Shown here one piece after another: positions 1-6,045 of a DNA stretch of 6,045 nucleotides. Position 1 is the stretch's first letter, and the number at the start of each line of letters is the position of its first letter. The translations under genes were made by a program, and so were the position numbers. This DNA comes from Ilumatobacteraceae bacterium (GTDB lineage: Bacteria > Actinomycetota > Acidimicrobiia > Acidimicrobiales > Ilumatobacteraceae). A model generated the notes under the pieces. The model did not search any database, was not told the DNA's origin, and worked only from the letters and a program-made list of their open reading frames with translations. The stretch spans positions 1-6,045 of the forward strand of contig JALQWV010000115.1 of the NCBI GenBank assembly GCA_023263465.1, given 5' to 3'.

Positions 1-257
1 CGTTCAGACCGAGGGTCGTAGGCAACCGTTTTCAACAACAAAAAAGTGTGCTCTGGGTATTCGTCCAGTTTCGGACGCTGTTTTCCCGAGAGCGTGTCCT
101 CCACCGCAAGCACATTGAGCGAATAGTCTTCTGCCAATCGCTCAAGTTCGGCCGGTCGCGCTTCTGAAAGACCAATCCAATCAAAGTCACCCGAAAGCTT
201 CGGCGCATCCATGCCAAGTCGTTGACCATTTCGGTAGCGGGCTTGATCAATGAGCAC
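1..257 (-). CDS. corA: CorA-type magnesium/divalent-cation transporter, N-terminal fragment
   Basis: The first 85 residues are visible and the gene runs off the left edge. The GTG start at 257-255 lies 9 bases after the preceding TAG (269-267), which is in the same frame and so limits the start. The N-terminus MLIDQARYRNGQR resembles the opening of actinobacterial CorA proteins. Diagnostic CorA N-domain motifs follow: FDWIGLSEARPAELERLAED (25-44), LAVEDTLSGKQRPKLDEY (50-67) and HTFLLLKTVAYD (70-81), matching the usual WIGL...LAVED...QRPKLE.Y...LFLVLKT pattern. This part forms the cytoplasmic funnel that senses Mg2+. The two C-terminal membrane helices and the GMN selectivity motif would lie outside the window. 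No clear Shine-Dalgarno is visible, so it is probably co-transcribed with the upstream gene. CorA relatives also include the Zn2+ exporter ZntB, so the transported ion is not certain. Confidence 0.88.
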   Translation of the reverse strand, partial: MLIDQARYRNGQRLGMDAPKLSGDFDWIGLSEARPAELERLAEDYSLNVLAVEDTLSGKQRPKLDEYPEHTFLLLKTVAYDPRSE

Positions 258-266
258 GACAGCACA

Positions 267-1019
267 CTATTTCTTCGCAGCACCTGAAGCGAACTGATCG
301 GCAATTTGCACCCACCTAGAAAAACGCGTTCCCAAGAGTGAATGAATGCGATCAGTCGACATCAGGTAACCGATGAACGCATGGTCGTCACAGTGGTCGG
401 GAAGGTGTCCGCTCTCGCGAAACTTGTCAAGCGCCTGCTTGCACCATGAGCCGTATCGCGAGAAATCTCCTGCACCGAAGTCGGCTAAATCGAGCATCCA
501 CGAATCGGTGATTTGGCCAAACTCCCACATCCAATCAATCGCAAATTGGTCAACCATGGCAACACGGTCATCACTTGGTGAAATGACGTTCAACAGCGAT
601 GACCCAAGAACCGGACCCAAGCCACGCAGCGGAGATGAAAGGAACTGTTCAAATACCGGATTCAATTTCAGTTTCAGAACTTCTTCACCAATTTCGATGC
701 CAGGCTGCGATGCAACTTGCCGCACCAGCACAGGAGCAATGGCCACTCGCTCACCCGCCCACACCATGGTGGCGCAAAATGCGCGGTACATTTCGTCGGC
801 CTGATGTGACCATTCGAACATGGACTTGACCATTGCCCGCGAGACGCGATCTGGGAATGACCAGTCTGGGGAAATCTCTAAACCCGAAAGTTCCTTTGTC
901 CAGCGTTCACTCTTCCAAAGCGGTCCAGAGTTTGAGAACGCATTGCCACCTTCGGACACGTATGCATTCAGAAGCGCAACAAGACGAGACCATGCAGCAC
1001 GCGAAACTGGCTCAGCCAT
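267..1019 (-). CDS. Uncharacterised protein, possibly helix-hairpin-helix/DNA-glycosylase-like
   Basis: I do not recognise this 250-residue soluble protein with certainty. It is rich in Trp and Phe, with no signal peptide and no obvious membrane helix. ATG at 1019 overlaps the phosphatase stop by 8 bases, and no other long minus-strand frame competes convincingly here. The most informative stretch is LRGLGPVLGSSLLNVIS (131-147) followed by VAMVDQFAIDWMW (153-165). The spacing resembles the L-x-G-V-G hairpin and following catalytic-Asp helix of HhH-GPD DNA glycosylases, with Asp157 in the Asp position. A later YGSWCKQALDKF (189-200) and HAFIGYLMS (213-221) loosely fit the C-terminal helices of OGG-like proteins. 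No catalytic-lysine motif was found, so it may be a non-enzymatic or divergent relative. The gene is credible from length, packing and composition; the fold is a weak inference. Confidence 0.8.
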   Translation of the reverse strand: MAEPVSRAAWSRLVALLNAYVSEGGNAFSNSGPLWKSERWTKELSGLEISPDWSFPDRVSRAMVKSMFEWSHQADEMYRAFCATMVWAGERVAIAPVLVRQVASQPGIEIGEEVLKLKLNPVFEQFLSSPLRGLGPVLGSSLLNVISPSDDRVAMVDQFAIDWMWEFGQITDSWMLDLADFGAGDFSRYGSWCKQALDKFRESGHLPDHCDDHAFIGYLMSTDRIHSLLGTRFSRWVQIADQFASGAAKK

Positions 1020-1779
1020 GACTGCTACGAATCTCTTTTAGTGCTGCTAGCAATTCTGGAGTAGCAGCAACAATTGGTGTTCGCTTTGATGCGTACTCGG
1101 TAACGAACAGATCCCGATCTTCGTTTTCGGCAAAAGACACGCCTGCCTCTTCGCATATCATGATGCTTGCCATGTAGTCCCAAACACCGTGACTATGGAA
1201 ATCGATCCAGCCGTCCAGTACACCTTGCGCAACTAGACAAATGTCAAGCGCCGCGGCGCCGAGCGCACGAAACTGGGCCCACTTCGGACGAAACGACGCC
1301 AAACCAGAAACACCAACCACTGCCTGCTTCAATTCAGTGCACCCAGAATGCGACATGCGCTTGCCGTTATGAAACGCCCCGTCACCGCGAGTTGCCCAGT
1401 AACGATCTTTACCCGAAGCTTGATTCACTACGAGCGCAGCACGAGTTCCGTCTCGATCGATTGCACACAGAGAGGTGGCATACCACTGCACTCCTCTACT
1501 GGCATTTGTCGAACCATCAAGTGGGTCCATGATGACCATGATGGTGTCTGCGCCAAACTCACCCGATCGCTCACTCTCTTCGGAAAGCACTGCACAGCCT
1601 GCTGCATGCAATACAGCCAATGCTGCATTGTCTGCGGCGACGTCTACCGAGTATTGAGTGTGGCGAACTCCTGAAAGCCCCCAGTCGGTATTCGACTCAA
1701 GAACCTCTGCAACTGCGTCAGCAACTTCGTTGAGCACAGCCAAAATGTCGGCATTCGAACTTGATCGCGAAAGTTGCAT
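1012..1779 (-). CDS. Inositol-monophosphatase-superfamily phosphatase
   Basis: This 255-residue cytoplasmic, metal-dependent (normally Mg2+) sugar-phosphate phosphatase has the complete family signature. VDVAAD (45-50) lies at the first metal-site loop. SEES (66-69) corresponds to the GEES of human IMPase. MDPLDGSTN (84-92) supplies the catalytic Asp85 and Asp88, and GVWDYMASIMICEEAG (198-213) supplies Asp201. The metal ligands Glu67, Asp85, Asp88 and Asp201 all appear present, so it should be active. The length is usual for the family. The superfamily includes inositol-1-phosphate, histidinol-phosphate, fructose-1,6-bisphosphate and PAP phosphatases, and the sequence does not settle the substrate. 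ATG at 1779 begins 6 bases after the permease stop, with only a weak ribosome site. Its position behind an importer suggests that it handles a phosphorylated product of the imported compound; that is inference. Confidence 0.92.
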   Translation of the reverse strand: MQLSRSSSNADILAVLNEVADAVAEVLESNTDWGLSGVRHTQYSVDVAADNAALAVLHAAGCAVLSEESERSGEFGADTIMVIMDPLDGSTNASRGVQWYATSLCAIDRDGTRAALVVNQASGKDRYWATRGDGAFHNGKRMSHSGCTELKQAVVGVSGLASFRPKWAQFRALGAAALDICLVAQGVLDGWIDFHSHGVWDYMASIMICEEAGVSFAENEDRDLFVTEYASKRTPIVAATPELLAALKEIRSSHG

Positions 1780-1785
1780 GAAGGA

Positions 1786-2724
1786 TTACCGCTCGTCGCG
1801 GACGAATGGTTGCCCAAGCATTTTTGGTGCACCAAGCAAACGGCGCGCCCGTGGAGTTGACAGCATCACTAACACAAACAGCGTTGCTACATACGGAAGC
1901 ATTTGCACAATTTCTGGTGGAAGAATATTGATCTGTTGACCCTGCAGTGTGAACGGCACTTGCAGTGTGAACCCGAACAACACGGCACCTGCAATGGCAC
2001 GTAATGGACGCCATGCCGCAAACACCACCAGCGACAGCGCAATCCAACCGATGCCATTCGTGGTTGCTGCTTGGCTCCAGGCCGTACCTCGCGCAAGCAT
2101 GAACCAACCACCTGCCAAGCCCATGAGCGCTCCGCCCAAAATGGTGTGGACAAATCGAATCATTGCTACCGATACTCCCTGTGCATCTACGGTTGCCGGA
2201 GCATCGCCCGTTGCACGCAAGACCAGACCTGGACGAGTTCTATTCAGATACAACGAGCACAGCAATGCACCCGCCCATGTGAGATAGGTGAACATGTCGT
2301 GACCAAACAGGATTGGTCCAAGAACGGGTATGTCTGAAAGTGGACCCAGCTTCAGCGGCTCAATGGTTACGGGGCGCGTTTTACCTTCTACGGGCTTGCC
2401 AATGAATTGCGACAAACCATTGCCAAAAATCACGAGCGCCAACCCAGCAACAATTTGATTGGCCCGCAACGTAATGGTGAGCGTTGCATGAACTGCGGAC
2501 ATCGCAACGCCGACCAACACCGAAAGGAACAACGCCAACCACAAATTACCCGTGCCGTCGCTGACCAAAAACGCTGTCACAGCACCCATCAGCAAAATGC
2601 CCTCAACACCTAGGTTGATGACCCCTGATCGCTCGGTGAGTATCGCGCCAAGCGTGGCGAGAATCAGCGTTGTCGCAATGCTGATCGCATCAGCGAATGT
2701 GAGAATCCAAACGTTGGAGTTCAC
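1786..2724 (-). CDS. BMP-type ABC transporter permease (second subunit)
   Basis: This 312-residue, very hydrophobic protein is the shorter partner permease (YufQ/BmpD-like, BPD_transp_2), expected to pair with the preceding permease in the inner membrane. Key motifs are ERSGVINLGVEGILLMGA (31-48), the coupling-loop region RPGLVLRATGDAPATVDAQG (164-183) and GWIALSLVVFAAWRPL (226-241). Several hydrophobic helices run from about 8-30 to about 271-290, and the tail is basic. The start is a GTG at 2724-2722 overlapping the TGA of the upstream gene (GTGA). This start keeps the expected short N-terminus ahead of the first helix, and no ATG alternative fits as well. The Shine-Dalgarno is weak, so translation probably depends on coupling to the upstream permease. 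It is followed after 6 bases by the phosphatase gene. Confidence 0.95.
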   Translation of the reverse strand: MNSNVWILTFADAISIATTLILATLGAILTERSGVINLGVEGILLMGAVTAFLVSDGTGNLWLALFLSVLVGVAMSAVHATLTITLRANQIVAGLALVIFGNGLSQFIGKPVEGKTRPVTIEPLKLGPLSDIPVLGPILFGHDMFTYLTWAGALLCSLYLNRTRPGLVLRATGDAPATVDAQGVSVAMIRFVHTILGGALMGLAGGWFMLARGTAWSQAATTNGIGWIALSLVVFAAWRPLRAIAGAVLFGFTLQVPFTLQGQQINILPPEIVQMLPYVATLFVLVMLSTPRARRLLGAPKMLGQPFVRDER

Positions 2725-3830
2725 GACACAACACCCACTTGCTGAATACGTCGAATGCGAAGTCGATTGCGCCGAAATACTTCTCCGCCAAGAGCAAACA
2801 ACAGCACTGACCCTTGCAGAACTACTGCGATGGAAATAGGAACAGGGTTAGATGAAATCTGCAACGATGCTCCACCTTCACGCAAACCGGCAAACAAAAT
2901 CGCTGTGAGGATGACGGCAACAAAGTTGTACCGAGCAAGCGCAGCGACCACAATTCCTGCGTAGCCAAGGCCAATTTGCAACAGGCCGGGGTCTACTTTG
3001 CCGGCAGGTCCAACTACATACATGGAGCCAGCCAGACCAGCAAGAGCACCAGAGAACAGCAACACAGACAACGTGAGTTTTGTTGAGCTCATTCCTGCAT
3101 AGCGGGCTGTATTTGGTGAATCTGCGAACACGGAAGTTTCGTATCCGTAGTTGGACCGCTTCATAAACCAGTACAGGCCAATGGCAAGAGCAACCGCTAT
3201 GAGCACAGTCGGATACGTGCGCGTTGTACCAAAACTTCCAAGTCGGGCGGATTCCTCAATGAGGCGACCTTGTGGAAATGACGTTGTTGGGTCACGGAAC
3301 ATGCCCCTACTGCCGAAGATGAAATAGTTCACCAAATTGAGCGCCACATAGTTCAGTAACAACGAACTCACGATTTCGCTCGTTCCCAACTTTGCTCGCA
3401 ATACTGCTGGGAGCAAGACCCACAGAGCACCGCTCAATGCTCCAAACAACAGCACCATTGGTACGGCAGCAAAACTCGGCAGATGACCCGCCAACACAAT
3501 TCCCGCCCACGCCGAACCGATCATGCCCAAATACATTTGGCCCTCTTCGCCAATGTTGAACAAGTTCATTCGAAATGCAAAAGCGGCGGCAAGACCCGTA
3601 CAAATAAGTGGTGTTGCCGAACCCAGTGTGTTGGTAATGCCCTTCGTCGAAGCGTACCCACGCTCAATCAACAGCGAGAAGGTGCCGATTGGCGAATGGC
3701 CGGTGAGTGCCAGGAACACGCCGCCTACAACAAAAGCAAACAACAACGAAAGCACCGGCACAGCGGCATACAACCATTTCGGTGTGGACAACCGAGGTTC
3801 TAACTCGATACGCAAATTTCCAATAATCAT
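2721..3830 (-). CDS. BMP-type ABC transporter permease (first subunit)
   Basis: This 369-residue inner-membrane protein belongs to the branched-chain amino acid/ribose-type permease family (BPD_transp_2, PF02653) and forms half of the translocation pore. An N-terminal cytoplasmic stretch (about 1-18) precedes a first membrane helix at about 19-42. Family motifs are FRMNLFNIGEEGQMYLG (86-102), GTSEIVSSLLLNYVA (149-163), the cytoplasmic coupling-loop region GYETSVFADSPNTARYAG (229-246) and GLGYAGIVVAALAR (287-300). The C-terminus is a basic tail (RRNRLRIRR, 353-361). NIGEEGQ marks the YufP/BmpC-like longer subunit. The ATG at 3830 overlaps the ATPase stop (ATGA), with a modest CAGG upstream, and its own stop overlaps the next permease. 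Length and motifs are normal for the family. The substrate is unknown; nucleoside or related is the family default. Confidence 0.95.
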   Translation of the reverse strand: MIIGNLRIELEPRLSTPKWLYAAVPVLSLLFAFVVGGVFLALTGHSPIGTFSLLIERGYASTKGITNTLGSATPLICTGLAAAFAFRMNLFNIGEEGQMYLGMIGSAWAGIVLAGHLPSFAAVPMVLLFGALSGALWVLLPAVLRAKLGTSEIVSSLLLNYVALNLVNYFIFGSRGMFRDPTTSFPQGRLIEESARLGSFGTTRTYPTVLIAVALAIGLYWFMKRSNYGYETSVFADSPNTARYAGMSSTKLTLSVLLFSGALAGLAGSMYVVGPAGKVDPGLLQIGLGYAGIVVAALARYNFVAVILTAILFAGLREGGASLQISSNPVPISIAVVLQGSVLLFALGGEVFRRNRLRIRRIQQVGVVS

Positions 3831-5371
3831 GAAAGACCTGCCATCGCCAAACCAACAGCCTCAACATCAACCTGATCACCCGTCGCTTCGTGCACGACCG
3901 ATCCGCGATACAGCACAAGAATCTTGTCAGCAAGAGTAAGCACTTCATCGAGATCTTCGCTGATGAGCAAAATTGCTTTGCCCGCGTTGCGCGCTTCATC
4001 AAGCAACTTGTGCACCGCTTCTACCGCACCTACGTCGAGGCCACGGGTTGGCGAGCACACCACGAGTACACGGGAATTGCTACCAGCGGTAAAGATTTCA
4101 CGTGCGAGCAATACCTTTTGTGAGTTACCACCAGACAGCTTGCGAGTGGCGGTAAGCGCACTGGGAGTCTTGATCTCCAATTGCTTGATAAACGCTTCAG
4201 CTTCAAGGTGAGCCGATTTTCGGTCAACAAGAAACCCACGATCACGAGTCAGCACAAGATTGTCAACAATAGAAAGAGATGGAGCCAATCCCGTGCCAAG
4301 GCGATCCTCTGGCACATAGGCCAGGCCAGCTTTGCGAACATTGCGGGTTCCTACGCCATTAACTCGCTCTCCATTGATTGACACTTCGCCGCTTGTTGGT
4401 GCAATTAAACCAGCAACGATTTCGGCGAGTTCACGCTGACCGTTACCCGACACACCTGCAACACCAACAATTTCACCTGCCCGCACTGCAAATGAAACTT
4501 GAGAAATTCTGTCAACGCCATCTTTGGTCAACCCAACGTTTGACAGGCTCAACAGAGTTTCCCTCGCCTCGCCACGCGAACGCCTTGGCGAGAGATCGAT
4601 ATCCCTACCAACCATTAGTTCGGCAAGCTTGCGCGTGTCTGCCTCTCCACGTGCAACTGAACCAGTCACTCGACCGTCCCGCATTACGGTGACACGATCG
4701 GAAATGTCCACAACTTCACCTAACTTGTGACTAACAAACACCACCGATTTTCCGGCTTGGGTCATTGCCCGAACCGTTTCAAACAGCTTCTCAACCTCTG
4801 GAGGGGCCAACAAAGCAGTTGGCTCATCGAGCAGCAAAATTTCTGCACCGTGATACAGCGCTTTCACAATTTCCACACGCTGACGCTGCCCTGCAGACAG
4901 TTCGCCAACAACCGCGCGTGGGTCAAGTGGCAATCCAAAACGTTCTGCAACTTGCCCAACTTGATCTTCTAGATCATTTGCGCGCAACAGAAACGGCAAC
5001 TTTCTGTGACCAAGCACAACATTTTCGGCAACGCTAAATCGATCAACCAATCGGAAGTGCTGATGCACCATTGCGATTCCATTTTGCAATCCGTGACGAG
5101 GACTGGTGAGCCGGACTTGCGTTCCATTGCGCAACACTGCGCCTTCATCTGGTTTGTATAAACCACACAGCACCGAGGCAAGTGTGCTCTTCCCTGCGCC
5201 GTTTTCTCCAAGCAATGTGTGCACTTCACCTGGAAGCAAATCGAAGTCCACACGGTCGTTTGCAAGTACACCAGGGAAACGTTTGGTTACTTGTCGGGCC
5301 GATAGTGCAAACAGGGTCGCACCGCCTGAGCGGTGCGACCCCATTGCGGCCTCCGTGGAGGCATCACTCAT
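3827..5371 (-). CDS. BMP-type sugar/nucleoside ABC transporter, fused double ATP-binding protein
   Basis: This 514-residue cytoplasmic ATPase carries two nucleotide-binding domains and powers the importer formed with the two following permeases. Domain 1 has an intact Walker A GENGAGKS (55-62), Q-loop Gln104 in VHQHF, signature LSAGQRQRVEI (158-168), Walker B ILLLDEPTA (178-186) and switch His215. Domain 2 is degenerate: its P-loop region reads GVSGNGQRE (306-314) without the GKS/T, and Walker B reads VLVVCSPTRGLD (435-446) without the DE pair. Signature LSGGNSQKV (412-420) and the PEDR motif (354-357) remain. This asymmetry is usual for YufO-like ATPases of BMP systems. ATG at 5371 is taken as the start; a second in-frame ATG (residue 10, at 5344) would also keep the whole conserved domain, which begins near residue 21. 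The upstream Shine-Dalgarno is weak (AAAGAG, rather distant). The gene ends in an ATGA overlap with permease 1. Confidence 0.96.
   Translation of the reverse strand: MSDASTEAAMGSHRSGGATLFALSARQVTKRFPGVLANDRVDFDLLPGEVHTLLGENGAGKSTLASVLCGLYKPDEGAVLRNGTQVRLTSPRHGLQNGIAMVHQHFRLVDRFSVAENVVLGHRKLPFLLRANDLEDQVGQVAERFGLPLDPRAVVGELSAGQRQRVEIVKALYHGAEILLLDEPTALLAPPEVEKLFETVRAMTQAGKSVVFVSHKLGEVVDISDRVTVMRDGRVTGSVARGEADTRKLAELMVGRDIDLSPRRSRGEARETLLSLSNVGLTKDGVDRISQVSFAVRAGEIVGVAGVSGNGQRELAEIVAGLIAPTSGEVSINGERVNGVGTRNVRKAGLAYVPEDRLGTGLAPSLSIVDNLVLTRDRGFLVDRKSAHLEAEAFIKQLEIKTPSALTATRKLSGGNSQKVLLAREIFTAGSNSRVLVVCSPTRGLDVGAVEAVHKLLDEARNAGKAILLISEDLDEVLTLADKILVLYRGSVVHEATGDQVDVEAVGLAMAGLS
5314..5341 (-). promoter_or_regulatory. 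Perfect 12-bp hairpin in the 5' end of the ATPase gene
   Basis: Bases 5314-5325 (GGGTCGCACCGC) and 5330-5341 (GCGGTGCGACCC) are exact reverse complements around a 4-base loop. In the minus-strand transcript this is a GC-rich stem-loop covering ATPase codons 11-19 and part of codon 20, and it directly abuts the alternative start ATG at 5344-5342. The bases after it (TGTTTGC) are not a proper U-tract, so it is not a standard Rho-independent terminator. Its place just behind the binding-protein gene suits an mRNA-stabilising or attenuating hairpin, a known way of making binding protein exceed membrane components (as between malE and malF). The repeat is directly visible; the regulatory role is inferred. 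Confidence 0.5.
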
Positions 5372-5377
5372 AGAGAA

Positions 5378-6045
5378 CTAGCTCTTTGGAATTTCGCCAA
5401 TAACACCTTCAACAAGGTACTGCATACCGAGCAGGTCACCCAAAGGCGCTACTACTCCGGCGGCAATAACTTCCTTGCCTGTGTTGTCCTTAATTGGTCC
5501 AGTGAATGGAGCAAATGTTCCGTCAATGATTGCAGCAGCCTTCTCAGCAATGAGAGCCTGTGTTTCTGCGCTTACTGAAGAACCAAAGGTTCCAAGCTTG
5601 ACCGTTCCGTCTGCCATGTTGCCGTAGTACTGCGATACATCGCAGGTGCCTGCAGCGAATGACTTAGCGGCCTGAATGTAGTACGGACCCCAATCCCAAA
5701 CAGGAGCGGTGAGCCAGGTGTCTGGGAAGTTGCCAGCAAGCGTGTCGGAGTTGTAGCCAACCCACTTTGCGCCAGCCTCCATTGCTGCTTCACCAGTTGC
5801 AGTTGAGTCCTGGTGCATACCAAGTACGTCTGCGCCTGCTTGCAACAAGGCTTGTGCTGCTTCCTTTTCCTTCGCTGGATCAAACCATGTTGATGTCCAT
5901 GTCACTTGAACTGTTGCTTCTGGGTTCACTGAACGAGCACCCAATGTGAAGGCGTTCAAACCACGAACAACTTCCGGAATTGGGAATGCTGCAACGTAAC
6001 CAAGCTTTCCAGTCGGTGATGCTGCGCCTGCTGCGATACCTGAGA
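5378..6045 (-). CDS. BMP/PnrA-family ABC transporter substrate-binding protein, partial (N-terminus missing)
   Basis: This is the extracytoplasmic ligand-binding component of an ABC importer. The frame is open from the right edge to a TAG at 5380-5378, giving 221 visible residues. A TTG at 5959 lies inside the gene and is not the start. Family hallmarks, numbered from the first whole codon, are GYVAAFPIPEVVRG (15-28), WFDPAKEKEAAQALLQAGAD (53-72), HQDST (77-81) and an aromatic stretch WDWGPYY (116-122). These match the BMP family (PF02608), whose studied members PnrA/TmpC and YufN bind nucleosides. The ligand here cannot be read from the sequence. Roughly the first third, including the expected signal peptide or lipobox, lies outside the window. 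It is first in transcription order, 6 bases ahead of the ATPase gene. The family assignment is firm; the ligand is an inference. Confidence 0.95.
   Translation of the reverse strand, partial: SGIAAGAASPTGKLGYVAAFPIPEVVRGLNAFTLGARSVNPEATVQVTWTSTWFDPAKEKEAAQALLQAGADVLGMHQDSTATGEAAMEAGAKWVGYNSDTLAGNFPDTWLTAPVWDWGPYYIQAAKSFAAGTCDVSQYYGNMADGTVKLGTFGSSVSAETQALIAEKAAAIIDGTFAPFTGPIKDNTGKEVIAAGVVAPLGDLLGMQYLVEGVIGEIPKS

Noticed and set aside
32..304. 90-codon minus-strand open frame overlapping the left end
   Set aside because: It overlaps the end of the 250-residue gene and the CorA fragment in another frame. Its translation has no family resemblance, whereas the competing frame reads as CorA.
373..804. 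Long plus-strand open frame (143 codons) opposite the unknown gene
   Set aside because: It is antisense to a well-packed operon gene, with a composition typical of a shadow frame and no recognisable motifs. It gives no reason to doubt the minus-strand gene.
1248..1259. 12-base perfect palindrome GCGCCGCGGCGC
   Set aside because: It falls in an Ala/Gly-coding run of the phosphatase (LGAAALD) and is explained by GC-rich alanine codons. It has no loop and no regulatory position.
1718..2107. 129-codon minus-strand frame overlapping permease 2 and the phosphatase
   Set aside because: Its product is Cys/His-rich and patternless, and it lies across two clearly recognised genes in other frames.
3523..3939. 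138-codon plus-strand frame opposite the permease 1/ATPase junction
   Set aside because: It is antisense to strongly conserved coding sequence on both sides of a 4-base overlap, so it is a shadow.
4568..4592. 6-bp inverted repeat CTCGCC/GGCGAG with a 13-base loop
   Set aside because: The stem is short and the loop long, and it lies in the variable linker between the ATPase domains. It is within chance expectation.
5372..5380. In-frame TAG separating the binding protein from the ATPase (and similarly 258-269 before CorA), suggesting possible readthrough fusions
   Set aside because: Each junction has a one-in-three chance of sharing frame. Both upstream proteins end with normal C-termini and both downstream proteins have plausible starts of their own. 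The binding protein is exported and the ATPase is cytoplasmic, so a fusion makes no sense.

Overview
The window is one densely packed minus-strand gene block with no gap between genes longer than about 10 bases. It is probably bacterial chromosome from an actinobacterium-like organism of intermediate GC (roughly half by eye). The lineage is inferred from the style of the inositol-monophosphatase-like and CorA-like proteins and is not proven. The mixed use of ATG and GTG starts and the weak Shine-Dalgarno sequences do not narrow it further.

In transcription order (right to left) the layout is: the C-terminal two thirds of a BMP/PnrA-family substrate-binding protein (enters from the right edge, stops at 5378); a two-domain ABC ATPase (5371-3827); two inner-membrane permeases (3830-2721 and 2724-1786); an inositol-monophosphatase-superfamily phosphatase (1779-1012); a 250-residue protein of unknown function with a possible helix-hairpin-helix segment (1019-267); and the first 85 residues of a CorA-type divalent-cation transporter (257 to the left edge). 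The CorA fragment is easily missed because a competing open frame (304-32) overlaps it and it has a GTG start.

The first four genes make a complete BMP-type ABC importer: extracytoplasmic binding protein, fused double-NBD ATPase and two permeases. Characterised relatives import nucleosides, so a nucleoside or related sugar-like ligand is the default guess. The ATPase/permease junctions overlap by 4 bases, the phosphatase follows 6 bases after the second permease, and the unknown gene overlaps the phosphatase by 8 bases. Co-transcription and translational coupling are therefore likely. The phosphatase may act on the imported compound after it is phosphorylated, but this is inference from position only.

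The most striking non-coding signal is a perfect 12-bp inverted repeat with a 4-base loop (5314-5341) inside the first codons of the ATPase gene, just after the binding-protein gene. It could give a transcript hairpin that sets binding-protein expression above that of the membrane components. No promoter is visible; it presumably lies beyond the right edge. I saw no tRNA, rRNA, CRISPR array, insertion sequence or clearly novel system. Most of the window is an ordinary transport operon.
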